Of a stretch of DNA of 38,307 nt, positions 33,185-38,307 are shown one piece after another; positions within the stretch are counted from its first letter, which is position 1; every line of letters starts with the position of its first letter. Under the pieces are notes generated by a model. The model made no database searches. It saw nothing but the letters and a program-made list of their open reading frames with translations, and was not told where the DNA came from. Source of the DNA: Streptomyces cahuitamycinicus (lineage in GTDB: Bacteria > Actinomycetota > Actinomycetes > Streptomycetales > Streptomycetaceae). Position numbers and translations under genes: made by a program. The DNA is taken from assembly GCF_002891435.1 (NCBI RefSeq), contig NZ_POUC01000026.1:1-38307 (forward strand), written 5' to 3'.

Positions 33185-34699
33185 ATGCCTGACAGCGCCT
33201 TCCCGGCACGGCCGGCCGCTCCCGGCCACCGCAGACGTCGGCCTCCACGGATCGACCCGATCACGCTGCACCGTGTCCGCCGCGCCGTGGCCTTGCCCGT
33301 GGTGCTTCTGGCCGCGCTGTTGGGTGCCGCCTTCGCCCTGTGGTCGATGTCTGCGGTAGGTCCCGGCTGGCTCCTGGCCAACCTTGTCTGTGGGCTGGCC
33401 GGGGTCGCGCTGGTGGCGGCTCGCGGAGTGCGCACGGCCGCAGGGGCCATGCAGGCAGCGGTGGAGGAGGCCCAGGCAGCGGCGCTGACAGCGGTCGCCG
33501 AGGTAGGGGCGGCCGTCGAGAAGTCGGTGCAGTGGTCGGCGGACGAGCTGTGCCGCGGGGGACGCCCGGCGCTGCCGGACATGCAGACGCCACCGTCGGC
33601 CAGTCCGACCGTCGAGATCAACAAGGCGTTGAGTTCCCTCGAGGCGCAGGCCATCGCGTCGCTGATACGCGTGCACGACGAGTCACAGTCCGTCGTTCTC
33701 CTGGAAGTGCTGCGGCGTCTGGCGATGCGCGAGCACGCACTGGTCGGCAAGGCGCTCGAGGCACTGAGCCAGCTGGAGAAGCTGACCGACGACCCGGAGC
33801 TGCTTTCGAAGATCTTCGAGATCGATCACCTCGTGACGCGGATGCGCCGACAGGTCGAGAGCACGGCGGTGCTGGGCGGGCAGTCCCTGCGCAGCGTGCG
33901 TCGGCCCGTCCCCGTCGCGACGGCGCTGCGCGGCGCGGTCTCCGAAGTTGTGCAGTATCCGCGTGTGGCCGTCGCGGCTGGTTCCGTGGGCGCTGAGCTG
34001 GGGCTTCCGGGACATGTGGGTCCGGACCTGACCCACCTTCTGGCCGAGCTGATCGAGAACTCCTGCGAGTGCTCCGATCCGGCAACGAAGGTGACCGTGC
34101 GAGCGCAGCGGGTTTCCAACGGGCTGGCGATCGAGGTCGAGGACCGGGCCATCCCTATGCATCCGCAGACACGCGCGCAGATGAACCACCTGCTCAAGGC
34201 CCCTGACGAGGTGGACGTCAGCGGTCAGGTACGAGCGGGACAGCTCGGCTTGCTTGTCGCCGCGAAAATCGCCCAGTCGCACGGGCTGTCCGTTCTCCTC
34301 CAGGAGAACGTGACGGGAGGCACCACCGCCCTGGTCGTCATTCCGGCACGGCTCATCGTCGCGATTCCCTCGCTCGAGGACTCGGGCGCGCTCCCCAGGA
34401 GACCCCGCCCCTCCGCGCCGCCTCGGCAGAGTGCCACGGCTCCAGCCATCCCGGCGGGCCAGGTACCACGCCCGGGCACCGCAGGGGCGCCGAGAGCCGG
34501 AGAGGCAGGTCACTCGGCTGATGCGCCCGCCCTTCCCACGCGTACGCGTCAGGCCGGCTCGTTCCGTCCACCACGCGAGCGGGAGCAAGCCCCCGTGACC
34601 GCGGCGACGCCAGGGCTCGCAGCCGCCTTCCGCAAAGGCATCCAGGCCAGCGGGACCGCTGGTTCTTCGCCCGCTTCGGCAGAGCAACCCAGGCCCTGA
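33185..34699 (+). CDS. cvnA: Conservon histidine-kinase-like ATPase CvnA (no large sensor domain)
   Basis: A 504-residue membrane protein. Two hydrophobic segments (VALPVVLLAALLGAAFALWS and GPGWLLANLVCGLAGVALVA) lie almost back to back, so the usual extracytoplasmic nitrate-sensor-like domain is missing. The dimerisation region has LRRLAMREHALVGKALEALS and FEIDHLVTRMRRQVE. The ATPase has an N box LAELIENSCECSDP and a G region QLGLLVAAKIAQSHGL, and TGGTTALVVIP closes the fold. The last about 115 residues are Pro/Ala-rich and disordered. In conservons CvnA works with CvnB-D as a G-protein-coupled-like signalling complex at the membrane. Confidence 0.88.
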   Translation: MPDSAFPARPAAPGHRRRRPPRIDPITLHRVRRAVALPVVLLAALLGAAFALWSMSAVGPGWLLANLVCGLAGVALVAARGVRTAAGAMQAAVEEAQAAALTAVAEVGAAVEKSVQWSADELCRGGRPALPDMQTPPSASPTVEINKALSSLEAQAIASLIRVHDESQSVVLLEVLRRLAMREHALVGKALEALSQLEKLTDDPELLSKIFEIDHLVTRMRRQVESTAVLGGQSLRSVRRPVPVATALRGAVSEVVQYPRVAVAAGSVGAELGLPGHVGPDLTHLLAELIENSCECSDPATKVTVRAQRVSNGLAIEVEDRAIPMHPQTRAQMNHLLKAPDEVDVSGQVRAGQLGLLVAAKIAQSHGLSVLLQENVTGGTTALVVIPARLIVAIPSLEDSGALPRRPRPSAPPRQSATAPAIPAGQVPRPGTAGAPRAGEAGHSADAPALPTRTRQAGSFRPPREREQAPVTAATPGLAAAFRKGIQASGTAGSSPASAEQPRP

Positions 34700-34770
34700 T
34701 TTCGCCCTTCCTTCACGTTCCCGGTGGCCTGTTACATCCGCTGGCCCTTCCCCCTTCTGGAGCGATCCCT

Positions 34771-35286
34771 ATGAGCACCCACCCCGCGATGAACAACGTG
34801 ACCAGCGACGCGCCCGCATCCGAGACGACGGCAAGCGGTCAACGGGACAACATGGCCTGGCTGCTGCGTCACTTCACCTCCGAGACTCCGGGCGTCACGC
34901 ACGCCGTCCTGCTGTCGCGCGACGGACTGCGGCTGCTGGACAGCGACGTCGACAAAGACTGGGCGGACGAACTGTCGGCCGCGCTCAGCGGAGTGGCCTC
35001 CCTCGCGACGAACATCACCGGCCCCAGCCACAAGAAGAGGCCGGCCAAGCAAGTCATCATCGAGCGAGACGACTGCCTGTTCTTCGTCCAGAGCGCCGGG
35101 TGCAGCGCAGCGTTCGAGGGCCATCCCGGCAACGAACGCGGTGAGGTGGACACGATCCTCGCCGTCATCGCCACCACGGACGCCGACGCGGGCACCGTCG
35201 GGTTCGAGATGGGGCGCCTCGTCCAGAAGTTCGCCCCATACATGCAGATCCCCGTCCGCGTCGGCACGGGTGCTGAGGTCCGGTGA
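34771..35286 (+). CDS. cvnB: Conservon Roadblock/LC7 protein CvnB
   Basis: A 171-residue Roadblock/LC7-domain protein (NMAWLLRHFTSETPGVTHAV, then LLSRDGLRLLDSD and an AALSGVASLA helix). Proteins of this type regulate the partner GTPase CvnD. It is somewhat longer than the usual about 140 residues because of an N-terminal extension. The stop overlaps the cvnC start (GTGA). Confidence 0.9.
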   Translation: MSTHPAMNNVTSDAPASETTASGQRDNMAWLLRHFTSETPGVTHAVLLSRDGLRLLDSDVDKDWADELSAALSGVASLATNITGPSHKKRPAKQVIIERDDCLFFVQSAGCSAAFEGHPGNERGEVDTILAVIATTDADAGTVGFEMGRLVQKFAPYMQIPVRVGTGAEVR

Positions 35287-35696
35287 GCACAAACGGCCGC
35301 TCGGCCGAGGAGTCGACGTTCGTGCGGACCTACACGCTGACGCGCGGGCGCACCAAGCCGCGGCACCTGCTGGGCTTGGAGACCGTGCTGGACGCCGGTT
35401 CGGGGCGGCCGGGCCCGGGGCAGGCCGCGGAGTGCGAAGAGATCCTCGCCCTGTGCCGAGAGCACCGGCGTTCCGTGACCGAGCTGGCGGGCCGACTCCG
35501 CCGCCCCGTCACCGCCGTCAAGATCCTCGTCTCGGACCTCTTGGACGCCGATGCCCTGGTCGTCTCCGTCACCGATGCCTATACCGCCTCTGACGCAGAC
35601 GCGGATGAGCGTCCCACCACCCACCTATTGGCGGCCCTCTCTGTGGGCCTGAAGAGGAAGTGGCCCGATGCCGTCGCCTACCCCAAGGCCGGATGA
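35283..35696 (+). CDS. cvnC: Conservon DUF742 protein CvnC
   Basis: A 137-residue DUF742 protein with a winged-helix-like core: FVRTYTLTRGRTKPRHLLGL, then CEEILALCREHRRSVTELAG and VAVKILVSDLL-type recognition helix (TAVKILVSDLLDADALVV). Starts at GTG 35283 coupled to cvnB, and overlaps cvnD by 29 nt. A conserved conservon component of unknown biochemical role. Confidence 0.9.
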   Translation: MSTNGRSAEESTFVRTYTLTRGRTKPRHLLGLETVLDAGSGRPGPGQAAECEEILALCREHRRSVTELAGRLRRPVTAVKILVSDLLDADALVVSVTDAYTASDADADERPTTHLLAALSVGLKRKWPDAVAYPKAG

Positions 35697-36336
35697 CTCG
35701 ACCGTGGCGCTGCGGAGTCCGTCGCGCCCGCAGGCCGGTGCACCCACTGTGCTGAAGATCGTGATTGCCGGGGGCTTCGGCGCGGGCAAGACCACCGCCG
35801 TTGGTGCTGTCAGCGAGATCACGCCGCTGAGCACGGAGGAGTACCTGACCGAGGCGAGCGCTGACGTGGACAGCCTGGCAGGCATCGAGGCGAAGCAGAC
35901 CACCACGGTCGCCTTCGACTTCGGCCGCCTCAGCCTGCCGGACGCGCCCGTGCCCCTGGAACTATTCCTGTTCGGCACGCCCGGCCAGGACCGGTTCGTC
36001 GACCTCTGGTACGACCTCTCCCGCGGAGCCGTCGGCGCGGTCGTCCTGGTCGACACCCGCCGCCTGGAAAGCAGCTTCACTCCCGTCAGCTTCTTCGAAG
36101 ACATCGGCCTGCCTTTCGTCGTCGCCATCAACCAGTTCGACGGAGCACACCGCTACCACCCCGAACAGGTCCGCACCGCCCTCGAACTCCCCACCTCTGC
36201 GCCGGTGGTCACCTGCGATGCCCGCGACCCGAACCACGTTGCCGGCGTCCTGCTGACCCTCGTCGGCCACGCCGTGAAGAGCGCATCGGCAGGCCCCGCT
36301 CGCCCAGCAGCCACTACCACCCTCCAGGACGCCTGA
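35668..36336 (+). CDS. cvnD: Conservon GTPase CvnD
   Basis: A 222-residue small GTPase-like protein: P-loop GGFGAGKTT, the switch region TPLSTEEYLTEAS, FGTPGQDRFVDLWYDLSRGA (G3) and NQFDGAH in the place of the NKxD motif. The ATG at 35668 has GAGGAAG 7 nt upstream and lies inside cvnC, so translation is tightly linked. It is the G-protein of the conservon, expected to cycle under CvnB control. Confidence 0.92.
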   Translation: MPSPTPRPDDSTVALRSPSRPQAGAPTVLKIVIAGGFGAGKTTAVGAVSEITPLSTEEYLTEASADVDSLAGIEAKQTTTVAFDFGRLSLPDAPVPLELFLFGTPGQDRFVDLWYDLSRGAVGAVVLVDTRRLESSFTPVSFFEDIGLPFVVAINQFDGAHRYHPEQVRTALELPTSAPVVTCDARDPNHVAGVLLTLVGHAVKSASAGPARPAATTTLQDA

Positions 36337-36977
36337 TGTCATATCAGCCCAACGACCACTACCTCGTACCGCAGACCGTCCGAGCAACCCGGACACTGCC
36401 GCGACGCAACATGCGAGACATCGGCCTTGGGCCGTCCGTCTCGGCTGACGTTGCCGTCACCGGCCCGCAGGACGAGCAGACGACCGAACTGGCCCGGCGG
36501 TATGAGCTGCTCGAGCGCCTGGGCGTGCCCACCGCTGCCAGCCGGGACTTCGACGAGCTGGCACGCGACATGGCCACGAAGGCCGGATTCCAGTACGGGT
36601 TCGTCAATCTCTTCCTGGAGGAGCAGAAGTTCGTCGGGCTGCACCAGCCGCCCGCGGACAGCGGGCACGTCATCGTCGGCCGCACCATGAGCCGCGACCA
36701 CGGCTGGTGCCCGGAGGTCATGGCCCGCAAGAAGGCCCTGCCGCTGCACGACGTGCACGCCAGCCCGCGCTTCAGCGGCAACCATGTGGTCGACGCGGTC
36801 GGGATCCGCTCCTACTTCGGCGCACCGCTCATCCACGACAGCGGCACCGTGCTGGGCACAGTGTGCGTCATCGACCCCGAGAAGCGGCCCCTGAGCGAGG
36901 CCCGAAGGCTGAGAGACATCGTCATCAACGCCGGCGCCCAGGTGATGGACCACATCGCCCACGCGCCCGTCCGCTAG
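36336..36977 (+). CDS. GAF-domain protein linked to the conservon
   Basis: A 213-residue protein coupled to cvnD by a TGATG overlap. After a variable N-terminus of about 45 residues, a GAF domain runs from ERLGVPTAASRDFDELARDM through FVNLFLEEQKFVGLH and RTMSRDHGWCPEVMARKKAL to FGAPLIHDSGTVLGTVCVID. The Cys in HGWC is a common redox or cofactor position in such GAF proteins. Its coupling suggests it senses a small molecule or redox state for the conservon output; the ligand is not known. Confidence 0.88.
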   Translation: MSYQPNDHYLVPQTVRATRTLPRRNMRDIGLGPSVSADVAVTGPQDEQTTELARRYELLERLGVPTAASRDFDELARDMATKAGFQYGFVNLFLEEQKFVGLHQPPADSGHVIVGRTMSRDHGWCPEVMARKKALPLHDVHASPRFSGNHVVDAVGIRSYFGAPLIHDSGTVLGTVCVIDPEKRPLSEARRLRDIVINAGAQVMDHIAHAPVR

Positions 36978-37063
36978 GCCGTTCCACCACCCCCACCCGG
37001 GAGCCGCAGGCGATCCCCGGCCGCTCCACTGTGCGACCTTCACCCAGGGAGAGGGAGACGACC

Positions 37064-38307
37064 ATGCCCGCCATACCCACCACGCCACCACCGGCGCTGC
37101 GTCCCTACCTCACCGCCCGCCACGAACTGCTGTGGGCCGAGGCGGACGCCTTCGCGGAAGAGCACATCGCGCCGCGCGCCGCACGTATGGAGGCCGCTCC
37201 GGGCAGGGTGGAGCGCAAGGTCGCCGACCTGATGGCCGCACGGGGCTGGTTCGCCATCACCGTCCCGGCCGCCTTCGGCGGTCTTGGCGCCGGCCATGTG
37301 GCCAAGACGGTCCTGGTCCACCGCGTCGCCTGCCTGTCGGCGGCTGCCGCGGCCATCCTGCAGGCCACCCTCATCCCCGTCGGTGGCTTGTTGCACTTCG
37401 CCACTTATGAGCAGAAGGGCCGCTGGCTGCCGCGGGTGGCGGACGGTTCACTTCTTTTGTCGATCGCCGTGACCGAACCGCGGGCCGGCGGACACATCGG
37501 CGGCATCGAAACCACCGCCGAACGCGCCCGCAATCAATGGGTGATCACCGGCAGCAAGGTCCACATCGGCAACAGCCATCTCGCCGGAGCCCACCTTGTC
37601 GTCGCCCGAACCGCCGAGGCCGGCGTAAGTACTTCCCAGGCGCTGACCGCGTTCATGGTGGAATCCGACCGACCCGGGCTCTCGGTCTCCGACCACCGTC
37701 CCGGCCTCGGCCTGCACGGCTTCTCCGCCGGCCGCCTCGACCTCGACCACGTCCGCGTCCCCGAGGACAACGTGGTCGGAGAGATCGGCCAGGGGCTGAG
37801 CGTGGCCCAGAGCAGCAGCATCCTGTACGGCCGTCCCAACCTGGCCGCGGTCAGCCTCGGGATCCACGAGGCGGTCGTGGCCACCACGACTGACCGCCTC
37901 AAGGCGCGCGCCCGCTACCGGGGGGCCCTGTCCGACCTGCCGGTCCTGCGGGACCGCATCGGTGACATGGAGGCCCGCCTGCGCGCCGGACGAATCCTGG
38001 CCTACCAGTCCGTGCACCTCCTCGACCAGGGCCTGCCCTGCGACGCCGACCTGATCAACGCCAAGTACCTCGGCCACCAGTGGGCCATGCAGTCCACCCA
38101 GGACGCCATGGAACTGCACGGCGCCCACGCCCTCGACCGCGACTACGTCCTCCAGCGCCTGTGGCGCGACATCCAGCACACCTATCCACCGGCCGGAACC
38201 GGCGAAGTCCAGCGCATACGCCTCGCCGACGCCGCCTTCGACGAGGACCACATCCAGTGGTCCGAACGCCTCGCCGCCGAAGCGGCCTGGGCCCGCCCCG
38301 ACCCCAC
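37064..38307 (+). CDS. Acyl-CoA dehydrogenase family protein (3' partial)
   Basis: An acyl-CoA dehydrogenase-fold flavoprotein; 414 codons are visible and the frame is open at the window edge. The start has GGGAGAGGGAG upstream of ATG 37064. Motifs: MAARGWFAITVPAAFGGLGA, LLSIAVTEPRAGGHIGG, WVITGSKVHIGNSHLAGAHL, and the C-terminal helical domain with DAMELHGAHALDRD. Where medium-chain enzymes have the base in YEGT, this protein reads YPPAGTGEVQR, so the classical Glu is replaced by Ala at that place. A specialised substrate, as in secondary metabolism, or an alternative base is possible. It is in line with the conservon operon. Confidence 0.88.
   Translation, partial: MPAIPTTPPPALRPYLTARHELLWAEADAFAEEHIAPRAARMEAAPGRVERKVADLMAARGWFAITVPAAFGGLGAGHVAKTVLVHRVACLSAAAAAILQATLIPVGGLLHFATYEQKGRWLPRVADGSLLLSIAVTEPRAGGHIGGIETTAERARNQWVITGSKVHIGNSHLAGAHLVVARTAEAGVSTSQALTAFMVESDRPGLSVSDHRPGLGLHGFSAGRLDLDHVRVPEDNVVGEIGQGLSVAQSSSILYGRPNLAAVSLGIHEAVVATTTDRLKARARYRGALSDLPVLRDRIGDMEARLRAGRILAYQSVHLLDQGLPCDADLINAKYLGHQWAMQSTQDAMELHGAHALDRDYVLQRLWRDIQHTYPPAGTGEVQRIRLADAAFDEDHIQWSERLAAEAAWARPDP

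Overview
The window is high-GC DNA with the codon pattern and gene families of a Streptomyces chromosome: an actinobacterial aconitase with a Ser/Ala/Gly-rich linker, a SpoIIE-type phosphatase fused to an anti-sigma-like ATPase, a conservon (cvnABCD), HTH-TPR regulators, DUF4236 and DUF6087 proteins, and AICE-like integrase modules. All calls come from reading the sequence; no searches were run.

Positions 1-12,780 look like core chromosome. A PP2C/SpoIIE phosphatase, cut by the window edge, is translationally coupled to a CUT2-type sugar ABC importer (lipoprotein, single-NBD ATPase, permease). A lone CUT1-type binding lipoprotein follows without permeases. The aconitase gene acnA faces the other way and has a candidate DtxR/DmdR iron box upstream. 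Next come a small DUF4236 protein and an HTH-MurA fusion. Two copies of an ATCTC-N6-GAGATAAC operator-like repeat lie in the acnA/DUF4236 gap and immediately before the fusion gene.

Positions 12,780-19,700 are mobile DNA. Two tyrosine-integrase modules sit side by side on the minus strand. Module 1 is a catalytically degenerate integrase-like protein, an excisionase-like HTH protein, and an intact integrase that seems to start at CTG. Module 2 is an excisionase-like protein coupled to a second integrase. Each module is preceded by an almost identical perfect hairpin and followed by 11-bp-spaced tandem TSTGGGAC repeats. A 3' fragment of a tRNA-Arg(UCU) gene between them is a probable attachment-site remnant. 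To the right are about 1.1 kb with no recognisable gene, a hypothetical membrane protein and the last codons of an IS transposase.

Positions 19,700-31,200 are accessory. The highlight is a compact RiPP cluster: an ATP-grasp target peptide (tgmA), its ATP-grasp maturase (tgmB) and a PCMT-like methyltransferase (tgmC), read away from a divergent HTH-TPR regulator. The architecture resembles graspetide clusters with an aspartimide-forming methyltransferase. Also present are a DUF6087 protein, a frameshifted integrase relic, an HTH-TPR regulator coupled to an aminoglycoside-phosphotransferase-like kinase, an anti-sigma-like ATPase, a TrmO-like protein with its own HTH-TPR regulator, and a DUF6415-like/small membrane protein pair. 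The three HTH-TPR regulators share an internal twin-arginine segment between the DNA-binding and TPR parts.

From 31,200 to the end, closely spaced plus-strand genes encode a GH15 glucoamylase/trehalase-like enzyme, a conservon (sensor-less CvnA, Roadblock CvnB, DUF742 CvnC, GTPase CvnD), a coupled GAF protein and an acyl-CoA dehydrogenase that runs off the window.
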